The notes: generated from the sequence alone by a model not told the origin. A stretch of 64,000 bases of DNA from Leifsonia poae (GCF_020009625.1 NZ_JAIHLP010000002.1:1984001-2048000), one strand, 5' to 3'. Positions 17,777 through 26,265 are shown, counted from the stretch's first letter. Numbers and translations: made by a program.

Positions 17777-19147
17777 TTACTTCTTCAGCAGAGCGACGAT
17801 TTGCTGCTTGGCCTTCTTGAGGGCATCCGATGCGGATGTCTGGCCTTGCACGGCAGCACTGGTCTGATCGGCGAGGATCTCCTGGATGGCGTTCGACTGC
17901 GGCGAACGAACACGCCACATCTCGCCCTTGTCGGCGATGTCGTACGCGCTCTGGAGCGCGGTGAACACCGGGGCCAGCCACGGCTGTGTGGGCGTCGTGG
18001 CGAGTGTCGACTTGCGGGCGGGGAAGGAGCCCAAGGTGTTGGTCGTCCAGACCTCGCCCTTCTTCGACGACATCCACTGCAGGAACGTCCACGCGGCCTG
18101 CGGATGCGTCGAGTTCTTGAAGACGGAGCCGCTCCAGATGCCGCGGTGCGTGCTCGCGCCGGCACTGCCGGCGGGCAACGTCTGGATTCCGACCTCATCA
18201 GGGGTGAGCTTCGTCACTGCCGGGTCGACCGCTGCGCTCTTGTACGCGCTGCCCCAGGTGAAGATCGAGGCGACCTTGCCCTGACGGAAAGCGTCGAGCG
18301 GCTGGGTGTAGTCATAGTTCGTCGCTCCGGGCGGGGCGTACTTGAGCAGGTCGACCTGCGTCTGGAGCGCCGCGACGCCCTTGGCCGTGTCGAAGGTCGG
18401 GTTCAGATTCTTATCGAACAGCGCCCCTCCGTTGGCGTTGAGCACGGACTGCCAGACCGGCGGTGAGAGAACGCCGCGCGCCCAGGTGAGCCCCGTCGAC
18501 CAGGAGTCGATCGTGCCGTCACCGTTGGTGTCCTGCACCAGCTTCGGCGCTTCCTGCATGTACTGATCCCAGGTGAGCTCCGGCGTCGGCTCGGCGAGAC
18601 CGGCCTTCTTGTAGAGCGTCTTGTTGTAGAACATGAGCAGCATGTTCGAGCGCAGGGGAACGCCGTACTGCTTGCCCTTCCACTCACTCGACGCCAGCGG
18701 CGCAGCGTTGAAGTCGGCCCAGTCGTACGATTTGTCCGTCCACTGGGCGGCATCGCTCTTCAGCTCGTAGAGCACGCCGGCATCGGCCAGCTGTGGGGTC
18801 CACGGGTCGTCGAGGGTGATCAGGTCGTATTGGGGATCCGTGGCGGTTCCGTTGAGCATCCCCTTGGCCAGCAGCTCGTCGTAGGGCACCGAGTCGATGG
18901 TCACATCGATGTAGGGGAACTCTTTGTTGAACTCGGGCACGAGCTGGTCCTGCCACTGCTGGGCGAAGGCGTCGTTGGCCATCATCGTGATCTTGACGTG
19001 CTTGGCTGCGGTGCCGACACCGCCGCCGTCGACCTTTGCGGGTGTCTCACTCGTCCCGCTGCAGGCAGTGAATGCCATGAGGCTCAGGACTGCTGCACCG
19101 GCCGCGAATCCTGCTCGCGCTCGCCGCATTCGAACGGACTTGTTCAT
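17777..19147 (-). CDS. Sugar-binding lipoprotein of ABC importer
   Basis: 456 aa from the ATG at 19147, which has AGGAGA 7 bp upstream; a longer reading frame exists but is not supported by a ribosome site. The signal peptide ends MAFTAC with lipid Cys29. Family 1 solute-binding fold, with typical segments such as PYDLITLDDPWTPQLADAG and YGVPLRSNMLLMFYNK. It is the first gene of the second sugar ABC operon. The divergent LacI gene and its operator-like sites lie immediately upstream. Confidence 0.92.
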   Translation of the reverse strand: MNKSVRMRRARAGFAAGAAVLSLMAFTACSGTSETPAKVDGGGVGTAAKHVKITMMANDAFAQQWQDQLVPEFNKEFPYIDVTIDSVPYDELLAKGMLNGTATDPQYDLITLDDPWTPQLADAGVLYELKSDAAQWTDKSYDWADFNAAPLASSEWKGKQYGVPLRSNMLLMFYNKTLYKKAGLAEPTPELTWDQYMQEAPKLVQDTNGDGTIDSWSTGLTWARGVLSPPVWQSVLNANGGALFDKNLNPTFDTAKGVAALQTQVDLLKYAPPGATNYDYTQPLDAFRQGKVASIFTWGSAYKSAAVDPAVTKLTPDEVGIQTLPAGSAGASTHRGIWSGSVFKNSTHPQAAWTFLQWMSSKKGEVWTTNTLGSFPARKSTLATTPTQPWLAPVFTALQSAYDIADKGEMWRVRSPQSNAIQEILADQTSAAVQGQTSASDALKKAKQQIVALLKK

Positions 19148-19311
19148 TCGTACATCTCCTCGTCGTTGATTTGGATGTTCGTGGTCGTCGCACGACGCAC
19201 GAGCGCCTGGCGCGGGTGTGCCGCGCAGACGGCGCCGACGTGTCGCCGACCGGAATGTGAGTGCGGGACGGCCCGTCGGGGGTTCGATGGGGAGCGCCGC
19301 AGAGACACTCA

Positions 19312-19368
19312 ATCAGATCTGATCGAATATTGCAACGTGGAAATAGAGAAATATCGCAACGTTGCAAC
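19312..19368. promoter_or_regulatory. Cluster of three palindromes between ABC operon and LacI gene
   Basis: Three dyads are seen. ATCAGATCTGAT (19312-19323) is perfect. ATTGCAACGTGGAAAT (19329-19344) shares its right half with the palindrome at 10222-10237. GCAACGTTGC (19356-19365) is perfect and extends to a GCAAC repeat. The last two are centred on ACGT or AACGTT, as expected for LacI-family operators. The cluster lies 15-70 bp before the LacI start and can serve both directions. Confidence 0.6.
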
Positions 19369-19382
19369 ATGGTGGCTACGAT

Positions 19383-20489
19383 ATGGGGGTGAGCTCCAGA
19401 GACGACTCGACACCGGCCAAGCGCACCGGGGCGCCGACGATCAAAGACGTCGCGGCGCTCGCGGGCGTCTCCTACCGAACCGTGTCCAATGTGGTGAACG
19501 GGCACCGCTACATCAGCGACTCCACCCGGCAGAAGGTCGAGGCGGCGATCGCCGAGCTCGGCTATCGGCCGCAGCTCGCCGCGCGCCAACTGCGCAGCGG
19601 TCGCAGCAACCTCCTCACCCTCTCGGTGCCGTTCGTATCGCATCCGTACTTCGCCCAGCTCGCCCACGCGGTCGTCACCCAGGCTGAGCATTTCGGCTAC
19701 GACGTTGTCATCGACGAGACGCGCGGCCTGCTCGAGCGGGAACTGCGCGTGGCGGCCGGGTTCAGCACCATCCTCACCGACGGCATCCTGTTCAGCCCCC
19801 TGACCATCGACCTACACCGGTTCGAAGCCGAACGCGGGGCGACCCCGCTCGTCCTGCTCGGTGAGCGCTTCCGCAGCACCAGCATCGACAGCGTCGTCGT
19901 CGACAACGTTCACTCGAGCTTCGACGCGACGACCTGTCTGGTCGAGGCGGGCCGTCGGCGACTCGGGTTCCTCGGCCAGGTTCAGGTCGGCACCATCGGC
20001 GCGGCACCCGCCGACCTGCGCATCCGTGGTTTCCATCTGGCACTGGAGGCCGCCGGCATCGAGGCGGATGCGCAGCACATCATCTCGGTCTCGCGGTGGG
20101 ACCAGTCGAACCCCGACGGCGACTACTCGCGCGAGGAGGGGTACGAGCGCGTCAAAGAGCTGATCGCGCGCCCGAACGGTCTCGACGGCCTCGACGGCCT
20201 CGTCTGCGCGAACGACCTGCTCGCGATCGGCGCGCTTCGTGCGTTCCGTGAAGCCGGGATCGCCGTTCCCGGCGACGTCGTCGTCGTCGGCTGGGACAAT
20301 ACGGCCGAGGCGGCCTTCTCCGCGCCCTCGCTCACCACGATCTCCCCCGACCTGAACGAGATCGCCCGCCTGTCGATCGTTGCGATGTTGCGCCGCCTCG
20401 ACGACCCGGCGGCCGCCCCGCAGACCGACATCGCGCCCTACCGCCTGGTGCAGCGCGAGTCGACCAACACCGCGGACGCCTCCCGCTAG
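19383..20489 (+). CDS. LacI family transcriptional regulator
   Basis: 368 aa from the ATG at 19383 (MGVSSRDDS); a GTG six bases later is also possible and no strong ribosome site decides. The HTH is TIKDVAALAGVSYRTVSNVV (about residues 18-37), followed by the hinge PQLAARQLRSGRSNLL and a sugar-binding-like effector domain. It is divergent from the ABC/DUF2804 operon. The shared palindrome half-site in front of the MFS/GH2/DUF2804 operon suggests it controls both. Confidence 0.9.
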   Translation: MGVSSRDDSTPAKRTGAPTIKDVAALAGVSYRTVSNVVNGHRYISDSTRQKVEAAIAELGYRPQLAARQLRSGRSNLLTLSVPFVSHPYFAQLAHAVVTQAEHFGYDVVIDETRGLLERELRVAAGFSTILTDGILFSPLTIDLHRFEAERGATPLVLLGERFRSTSIDSVVVDNVHSSFDATTCLVEAGRRRLGFLGQVQVGTIGAAPADLRIRGFHLALEAAGIEADAQHIISVSRWDQSNPDGDYSREEGYERVKELIARPNGLDGLDGLVCANDLLAIGALRAFREAGIAVPGDVVVVGWDNTAEAAFSAPSLTTISPDLNEIARLSIVAMLRRLDDPAAAPQTDIAPYRLVQRESTNTADASR

Positions 20490-20564
20490 GACGCCGCCCG
20501 AAACGGAGGATGGCGCTCACTCGGGTGCGTGGCGATATCCTGACTCGCTGCGGGGCGTCTTCGG

Positions 20565-21179
20565 TCAGAACACGATCCTTTCCACGATCAGCACCAGGCC
20601 GATCACGATCATCGCCGAACCGGAGACCCGGCTCACCCAGCGGGATGCCGCCGGGCGCGAGCGCAGCACCGCGCGCGCCCCGAATCCGACACCGGTGTAG
20701 ACCACCGCGCAGCTGAGCACATGCACAGCGCCGAGCACCGCGATCTGCAGGGCGACCGGCCATACGGCCGTTGGCGTCGTGAACGGCGGCAGCAGTGCCA
20801 GGAACAGCAGGAGGAGTTTCGGGTTCAGCCCGCTGACGCCGATGCCTTTCGTCGCCCAGCGCAGCCACGACCCCTCGCTCCCGCCGCTCTCCGCGATCGG
20901 CACGGCGGGGCGACGAAGCGTCGACACGCCCAACCAGATCAGGTATCCCGCGCCGGCCACCGTGAGCATGGTCAAAATCACCGGAGCGCCCGCCACCAGG
21001 GCACCGACACCGGCCGCGACGACGATCGTCGCGATGACATGTCCGGTGAGCAGGCCGCCGACCGCCGGCGCGATGCGGTCGCGCAGCCCCCCGGCGATGA
21101 CATACGCCCAGTCCGCGCCGGGCGTGATGACGAACAGGAACGACACCGCCCAGAACGCGAGAATCGTGCCGAACGCCAT
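20565..21179 (-). CDS. LysE family amino-acid exporter
   Basis: 204 aa, the usual LysE/RhtB length. It is strongly hydrophobic with five to six spans. The N-terminal motif VITPGADWAYV matches the family's conserved TPGP-type region, and there is a conserved GVSGLNPKLLLLFLALLPPF segment. It exports amino acids or their derivatives. It is divergent from an Lrp/AsnC regulator, a pairing commonly used for amino-acid-responsive export. Confidence 0.9.
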   Translation of the reverse strand: MAFGTILAFWAVSFLFVITPGADWAYVIAGGLRDRIAPAVGGLLTGHVIATIVVAAGVGALVAGAPVILTMLTVAGAGYLIWLGVSTLRRPAVPIAESGGSEGSWLRWATKGIGVSGLNPKLLLLFLALLPPFTTPTAVWPVALQIAVLGAVHVLSCAVVYTGVGFGARAVLRSRPAASRWVSRVSGSAMIVIGLVLIVERIVF

Positions 21180-21237
21180 GACGCTCCCTCTGCTCCGCCC
21201 CGGTCGGGCGGTCGCCCTCTGGAAGAGTAGGCGGGAT

Positions 21238-21302
21238 CACGCGAAAGGTGCTTCCAAGATCTTCCACGCAATCCGAGGTTTTGGGGGAGAATCTTTCGTG
21301 TG
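21238..21302. promoter_or_regulatory. Inverted repeat in LysE/Lrp divergent region
   Basis: CACGCGAAAG (21238-21247) and CTTTCGTGTG (21293-21302) are inverted copies with one mismatch, 45 bp apart. The right arm overlaps the Lrp start codon. Paired distant sites suit an octameric Lrp regulator. This is a candidate only. Confidence 0.3.
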
Positions 21303-21764
21303 GATGACGTTGACAGAAGAATCCTTGCCGAGCTGCAACAGGATGGGCGGCTCAGCATCACCGAGCTGGCCGAGCGCGTGCGCCTCAGCGTCTCCCCGTG
21401 CCACCGCCGTCTGCGCGCCCTCGAACGCTCGGGGGCGATCAGCGGATACCGGGCCCACCTCAATGCAGGCGCGCTCGGCCTGACCTTCGACGCGCTCGTG
21501 TTCGTCACCATGCGCGACTCGACCCGGGACACCATCGCCGAGTTCGAACAGTCCGTGTCGACCGTTCCGGCCATCATTCAGGCCCAGCGACTCTTCGGCG
21601 ACCCCGACTACCTGCTGCGCGTGGTCGCCCGCGACCTCCCCGCTTTCGAGGCCCTCTACGACCAGGAGCTCTCGGCGCTTCCCGGCGTGCAACGCCTCAG
21701 TTCGACCCTCGTCATGAAGAATGTCGTGCAAGACCGGCCGCTGCCGCTCGACCCGCTGCGCTGA
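21300..21764 (+). CDS. Lrp/AsnC family transcriptional regulator
   Basis: 154 aa from a GTG. The N-terminal HTH runs DRRILAELQQDGRLSITELA followed by ERVRLSVSPCHRRLRALE, and the C-terminal ligand-sensing domain (about residues 65-150) includes a GDPDYLLRVV segment. It probably senses an amino acid and activates the divergent LysE exporter. The decarboxylase gene converges on it from downstream and could also be a target. Confidence 0.92.
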   Translation: MDDVDRRILAELQQDGRLSITELAERVRLSVSPCHRRLRALERSGAISGYRAHLNAGALGLTFDALVFVTMRDSTRDTIAEFEQSVSTVPAIIQAQRLFGDPDYLLRVVARDLPAFEALYDQELSALPGVQRLSSTLVMKNVVQDRPLPLDPLR

Positions 21765-21784
21765 CCGGGTGGGCGGCAGAGCCG

Positions 21785-23176
21785 TCACATCGTGTCGAGG
21801 ATGCCGACCAGCTGCTCGAACGTGGTCATCGGGTTGAGAATCGCGAACCGCGTGTTCGGCCGCCCCTGGTGCGAACTGGGGGTGACGAACGCCCGCTGTT
21901 CGGCGAGCAGACGCGCGGACCACTCGGCGTAATCGGCGCGCGACCAGCCGTCGCGCTCGAACACGACGACCGAGAGCTGCGGTTCGCGCACGAGCCGCAG
22001 CCCCTCGCGGGTGTCGATCTCACGGGCGATGTCGTGAGCGAGCTGCAGAGAGGCCCCGATCGCGTCACGGTAGGCCTGCGCGCCGTATGTGGCCAGCGAG
22101 AACCAGAACGGGAGCCCGCGTGCCCGACGCGTGAGGTGCGCCGCATAGTCGGAGGGGCTCCACTCCGACGTCTCCGTGAGGGTGTCCAAGTATTCGGCAT
22201 GCTGCGTGTGCGCCCGACGACCGGCCGCCGGGTCACGGTAGATCAGGGCGCAGGCGTCGAACGGCGCGAACAGCCACTTGTGCGGGTCGACGATCACCGA
22301 ATCCGCCTGCTCGACGCCGGCGAACCGGGCACGGGCGAGCGGGGAGAGCATCCCGGCCAGACCATAGGCGCCGTCGACGTGCAGCCAGAAGTCGAACTCC
22401 GCCTTGAGTGTGGCGAGGGAGGCGACGTCGTCGACGATCCCGAAGTTCGTGGAACCGGCCGTGGCCACGACGGCGAACACGGAGGATCCGTGCTCCTCGA
22501 GCGCTCCACGCACATCGGCGCCGGTCAGCATGCCGCTGTCGCCGACCGGCACGGGAACGACCTCAACATCCATCACCCGGGCGGCCGAAGCGATGGAGGA
22601 GTGCGCTTCCGCGCTGCAGACGATGCGCCAACGCGCCGGCGGCACCTCGCCCGCCTCCTCACAGCGCGTGCGCGCCGCCTCGCGGGCCGCCACCAGCGCA
22701 GACAGGTTTCCGAGCGTCCCACCCTGCACGAACACACCGCCGGCGGTGTCCGGCAGCCCGAATTCGCCGGCCAGCCAGGAGAGCACCTGGTTCTCGGCGA
22801 ACACCGCCCCCGAGCCTTCGAGCCAGGAGCCGCCGTACACCGCGCTCGCCGAGACCACGAGGTCGAACGCCGTCGCCGCCTTCGTCGGGGCGGTGGGGAT
22901 GAACGAAAGGTACTGGGGGTGGTCGGTGGTGATGCAGGCGGGCGCGAGCACGTCTTCGAAGAGTTGCAGCGCACGGGCGGCGCCGATCCCCTCGTCCACG
23001 ACGGTGCGGCCGACGAGCCGCGCGAGCTCGGCCTCCGCAACGGGACCGTCGAGCGGTGTGTCTGTGCTGAGGATGCGCCGGCGCGAATACTCGAGCACGA
23101 GGTCGACGAGATCGACCGTCTCGGGCGACACCTCGTGCATGCGCCGTGTGTTCGCGGGTGCGTCGCTCTCGGTCAT
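21785..23176 (-). CDS. PLP-dependent group II amino-acid decarboxylase
   Basis: 463 aa from the ATG at 23176 (MTESDAPANTRR), chosen for its AAGGAG ribosome site; longer readings start in unsupported upstream sequence. The PLP lysine is Lys300 in VDPHKWLFAP, and the preceding HVDGAYGLAG supplies the cofactor-binding Asp. The fold-type I glycine loop QGGTLGNLSAL and the HSSI His are also present. Members decarboxylate aromatic amino acids, glutamate, diaminobutyrate or similar, and the substrate cannot be told here. The nearby Lrp regulator and exporter suggest amino-acid or amine metabolism. Confidence 0.88.
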   Translation of the reverse strand: MTESDAPANTRRMHEVSPETVDLVDLVLEYSRRRILSTDTPLDGPVAEAELARLVGRTVVDEGIGAARALQLFEDVLAPACITTDHPQYLSFIPTAPTKAATAFDLVVSASAVYGGSWLEGSGAVFAENQVLSWLAGEFGLPDTAGGVFVQGGTLGNLSALVAAREAARTRCEEAGEVPPARWRIVCSAEAHSSIASAARVMDVEVVPVPVGDSGMLTGADVRGALEEHGSSVFAVVATAGSTNFGIVDDVASLATLKAEFDFWLHVDGAYGLAGMLSPLARARFAGVEQADSVIVDPHKWLFAPFDACALIYRDPAAGRRAHTQHAEYLDTLTETSEWSPSDYAAHLTRRARGLPFWFSLATYGAQAYRDAIGASLQLAHDIAREIDTREGLRLVREPQLSVVVFERDGWSRADYAEWSARLLAEQRAFVTPSSHQGRPNTRFAILNPMTTFEQLVGILDTM

Positions 23177-23239
23177 CGGGGCTCCTTCTCTGCTCATCTG
23201 CTCGTCTGCTCTCGCGCAGCACGCGCGTCGACAGACTCT

Positions 23240-23311
23240 CACACAAAGGAGGTCTGACGCACGTTCAGCGCATTTCTTGACGATACAACGCACGCTTTCC
23301 TCCCTTGTGTG
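23240..23311. promoter_or_regulatory. Inverted repeat upstream of decarboxylase gene
   Basis: CACACAAAGGAGG (23240-23252) and CCTCCCTTGTGTG (23299-23311) are inverted with one mismatch and 46 bp apart. They lie 64 bp or more upstream of the decarboxylase start. They could form a regulatory looped site or an mRNA hairpin. Confidence 0.3.
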
Positions 23312-23384
23312 TCATTTTGCGCAACAAAACATCACCGCTGCATCACGGTCGAAAGATGTCGGAGGCCCGGCGTAGAACGGCCTC

Positions 23385-23999
23385 ATGGCCGAACGAAATC
23401 GCGTGACTCCGCTCGGCGACATCGTCGCCATCCCCCTTCGTGGCGCTTGGACGGGCAATCGCGGGCGCCTGCACGTCGGCCACGAGATCACCCGCTTCCA
23501 CACCAGCGACCTCTGGATCACATGCGAACTGGACTTCCGCGGACGTTGGAGCGAGCAGTGGCTCCCCACGCGCTACACCTACCTCTTCTTCCACGACGAG
23601 GCGGTCTCGTTCGCCGCCGGGCACCGACCGTGCGCCGAATGCCGTCGCACGAGCTACCAGGCGTACCAAACCTCGTGGGCGAACAGTCTGGGCGAAGACC
23701 TCCCGACGGCGGCCCAGATGAACCACCGACTCCATGCCGAACGACTCGTCGCCGGCAGTCACCGCCGCCGCCTGCACATCGAGTCGTGGCCGCACCTGCC
23801 GACGGGCGCGTTCGTGCTCACCTCTGAGGGCCCGGCGCTGGTGCTCGACAGCGAGGTCGTCGAGTGGAGCCACGACGGCTACGGCGACCGGCATCCCCGA
23901 CCGGTGCGCGGCGAGGCGATCGCGATCACCCCGCCTGCGACCCTGGCCGTTCTCCGCGACGGCTACCCCGTGCAACTCGGCATCCCGCGTTCAGCCTGA
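23385..23999 (+). CDS. Conserved hypothetical protein with GHRPCAECRR motif
   Basis: 204 aa, soluble, with no signal peptide. The central FAAGHRPCAECRRTSYQAY (CxxC) looks like half of a metal site or a redox motif, and the rest is rich in Trp, His and Arg. I recognise the overall type as a conserved unknown found in actinobacteria and proteobacteria but cannot assign a function. It stands alone between the decarboxylase and a decayed kinase gene. The ATG has only a weak ribosome site. Confidence 0.75.
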   Translation: MAERNRVTPLGDIVAIPLRGAWTGNRGRLHVGHEITRFHTSDLWITCELDFRGRWSEQWLPTRYTYLFFHDEAVSFAAGHRPCAECRRTSYQAYQTSWANSLGEDLPTAAQMNHRLHAERLVAGSHRRRLHIESWPHLPTGAFVLTSEGPALVLDSEVVEWSHDGYGDRHPRPVRGEAIAITPPATLAVLRDGYPVQLGIPRSA

Positions 24000-24011
24000 T
24001 TGACTGGACGG

Positions 24012-24396
24012 ATGTCGGATGCTCCGCTCTCCGCCCCCGCGCGGGCCCTCTTCCTGAACGGAACCGTCGGCGTGGGCAAGACCACCACCGCGCGGCCGGC
24101 GCGAGGGTGCTCGTGCTCGCCGGCGTGATCGAGGAAGCGGCGACGGTCGAACGCTACCGCGAGGCGGTGGATGCGGAGCTCACCGTCGTACGTCTCACAG
24201 TCGCCCCGAGGAGGGCGAACGCCGGCTCCTCCGCCGCCACGAGGGCGACCCCGCCGGCCTGGCCTGGCATCGCTCCCGATTCGGCGAACTCTCCGCGGTG
24301 CTCGACGCCACCGGACTCCCCGGTCCGACCGTGGACACCACCTCGCGCACCCCGGATGAGGTGGCCGAGGAGCTGCTGAGGGCTGTGGGCCTCTGA
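24012..24396 (+). pseudogene. Decayed P-loop NTP-binding (kinase-like) gene
   Basis: The start encodes MSDAPLSAPARALFLNGTVGVGKTTTA, a Walker A motif. The sequence then jumps to another frame at AAGARVLVLAGVIEEAATV (from about 24092). It changes frame again at the CCCC run at 24204-24207 to EEGERRLLRRHEGDP and ends in VAEELLRAVGL. Between the P-loop and the AAGARVL segment, the middle of such kinases (roughly 50 residues) is absent. One internal deletion and one single-base frameshift make this a non-functional remnant. Confidence 0.7.
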
Positions 24397-24433
24397 CCCG
24401 CGCCGCGGGAAGACACAGCGAGGGGAACGATCG

Positions 24434-25285
24434 CTACAACCCGTCTCGGTCGTGCCAGTGCTCCTGCCAGCGCCAGTCGATCGGGTCGGAGACGCGCTGG
24501 TAGCGGATATCGGTCGACAGACGCATCCGGCCCTGGGCATCCGTGTTGTCGCAGGAGGCGTGCACGATGTGAGCCGAGTGCACCATCACGTCGCCGGCGC
24601 GATAGTCCGCGAATAGCCAGCGTGCGTCGTACTCCTCGGCCAGGCCGGGAAGGTCTGCGGTGATGGAAGCGGCGGGCCGTTTGAGGGTTCCGGCACGCTC
24701 CTCGGCCAGCACACGATGATGGCTGCCCTCCAGGTAGGCGAGACCGCCGCGATCGAGCGGGCAGTCACCGAGCGGAATCCACATCGAGAGCACCCGGTCG
24801 GTGCCCTCGCGCAGATACACCAGGTCGTAGTGCGCCTGCGTCGCGGTCCCGACGCCGTTCTCGCCCGCGCGGGTGTGCCGGATGATCTTGCGCCTGTGCA
24901 GATGCACCTCGTCGTCGAGCAGCCAGGCGAACCAGTCACGGATGCGGGGATGCTCGGTGAGCGCGCGGTACGCCTCGCCGGGCACGATCTCGTCGAAGAG
25001 CACTCGGCGGAGTTCGGCGCGGTCGACCTCACCGTCGGCGCCGAGGCCGAGCCCCGGATCGGTTCCCGCTCGCACCAAGCCGGTGCCGGCCAACGCGGCG
25101 AAGTAGTGGGCGCGGAAGGCTTCGACCAGCTCAGGCGCGAGGTGCCCGGGCAGGTAGAGGTAGCCGTCACGGCGCAGGCGGGCCCAGAGGGCGTCACGAT
25201 CGTCGCGGTCGGAATCCGGTACGGGGTCGAGCATCCCGAACCGCGCGGGGGATTCGTCGAGCCGGTATCCGTTCGAGGTGAACAT
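24434..25285 (-). CDS. Phytanoyl-CoA dioxygenase (PhyH) family 2-oxoglutarate oxygenase
   Basis: 283 aa from the ATG at 25285 (MFTSNGYRLDE). The Fe(II) facial triad is visible as HYDL (His, Asp) and the distal His in HSAHIVHASCDN, and the 2-oxoglutarate Arg is in RMRLSTDIRY. A double-stranded beta-helix core fits PhyH. Members hydroxylate varied small molecules, so the substrate is open. It is divergent from an AraC regulator across about 100 bp with repeated operator-like motifs, implying ligand-dependent control. Confidence 0.85.
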   Translation of the reverse strand: MFTSNGYRLDESPARFGMLDPVPDSDRDDRDALWARLRRDGYLYLPGHLAPELVEAFRAHYFAALAGTGLVRAGTDPGLGLGADGEVDRAELRRVLFDEIVPGEAYRALTEHPRIRDWFAWLLDDEVHLHRRKIIRHTRAGENGVGTATQAHYDLVYLREGTDRVLSMWIPLGDCPLDRGGLAYLEGSHHRVLAEERAGTLKRPAASITADLPGLAEEYDARWLFADYRAGDVMVHSAHIVHASCDNTDAQGRMRLSTDIRYQRVSDPIDWRWQEHWHDRDGL

Positions 25286-25302
25286 GACACCATGGTGCTG
25301 CC

Positions 25303-25376
25303 GCTTGGATTCCTGCGGCTTGGACTTCTGCGCTCCTATGCTTGGATTCTCGGCGATCAATGACCTCGACTTGGAC
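25303..25376 (+). promoter_or_regulatory. Four direct repeats, candidate AraC operators
   Basis: CTTGGA recurs four times in one orientation: GCTTGGATTC (25303), GCTTGGACTTC (25318), GCTTGGATTC (25340) and CTTGGAC (25370). Starts are 15, 22 and 29 bp apart. Direct repeats between an AraC gene and a divergent target gene are the typical binding pattern of this family. The last copy overlaps the AraC ribosome site. Confidence 0.55.
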
Positions 25377-25385
25377 GGAGACGCC

Positions 25386-26261
25386 ATGTGGTCCTCCTTC
25401 GCAACACCCCCGGACGTGCTGCGCGACACGGGGTTGGTGTGCCTCGGCGCCGGCGAGGCGAACGGGGTCGCGCCCGGCTTCGTGCGTCGCGCGCTGCCGA
25501 GCCACGGCCTGGTACTCGTCACCGCGGGCGACGGTTGGTATGCGAGACCCGGCGAACGCCGGCCGGAGCGGGTGATCGCGCCGGCGGCGATCTGGCTGTT
25601 CCCCGGTGTCGAACACGGCTACGGCTCTGGGCCTGCGGGCTGGCATGAGCACTGGATCCTGTTCTCCGGCGCGATGACCCGCGTGTATCGCGAACTCGGC
25701 GCCGATTCCCGCCGTGCCGTCGTCGGCACTCGGCACGGGCCAGACGCCGACACGATCGGGGCGACGTTCGCCGGGCTGCGCGAGGCTCTCTCGACCCCCG
25801 GTCTGCCCGCCGCACTGCGCGCATCCGCGCTCGTTCAGCGTCTCCTGCTCGCCGCCGCGGCGGGCCTGCCCGAGCGACACCCGACCCACGACGTGCTCGG
25901 CGCCCTCGAGCAGACAGCGGCCGCCCCGACCCCGATTGCCGAGCGAGCCCATCGCCTTGGCCTGGCACCGGCCGGGCTGCGCGAACGGGTGCGCGAGCAG
26001 ACGGGGATGACCCCGCAGGAGTACATCCTGGGCGTCCGCCTCGCCCGCGCGCAATCCCTGCTCGCCGAGACCCGGCTCGACATCGCCACCGTCGCCGCCC
26101 GCGTCGGCTACGACGATCCGGCATACTTCTCCCGCCTCTTCGCGGCGCGGGTGGGCGTGCCGCCCCGCGCGTTCCGCGCCCAACAGTCCCGCGACCGCGA
26201 GACCCCGATCGGACGTCAACCCGATTCGGGTTCCGCCCGCGACGACGACGCGGCAAGATGA
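25386..26261 (+). CDS. AraC family transcriptional regulator
   Basis: 291 aa from the ATG at 25386, preceded by GGAG; an upstream in-frame start lacks such a site. The N-terminal cupin-like sensor domain includes ERVIAPAAIWLFPGVEHGYG, and the C-terminal double HTH includes LDIATVAARVGYDDPAYFSR. It likely activates the divergent PhyH oxygenase in response to a small ligand. An M20 amidohydrolase gene follows 5 bp after the stop and may belong to the same unit. Confidence 0.9.
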   Translation: MWSSFATPPDVLRDTGLVCLGAGEANGVAPGFVRRALPSHGLVLVTAGDGWYARPGERRPERVIAPAAIWLFPGVEHGYGSGPAGWHEHWILFSGAMTRVYRELGADSRRAVVGTRHGPDADTIGATFAGLREALSTPGLPAALRASALVQRLLLAAAAGLPERHPTHDVLGALEQTAAAPTPIAERAHRLGLAPAGLRERVREQTGMTPQEYILGVRLARAQSLLAETRLDIATVAARVGYDDPAYFSRLFAARVGVPPRAFRAQQSRDRETPIGRQPDSGSARDDDAAR

Positions 26262-26265
26262 AACC

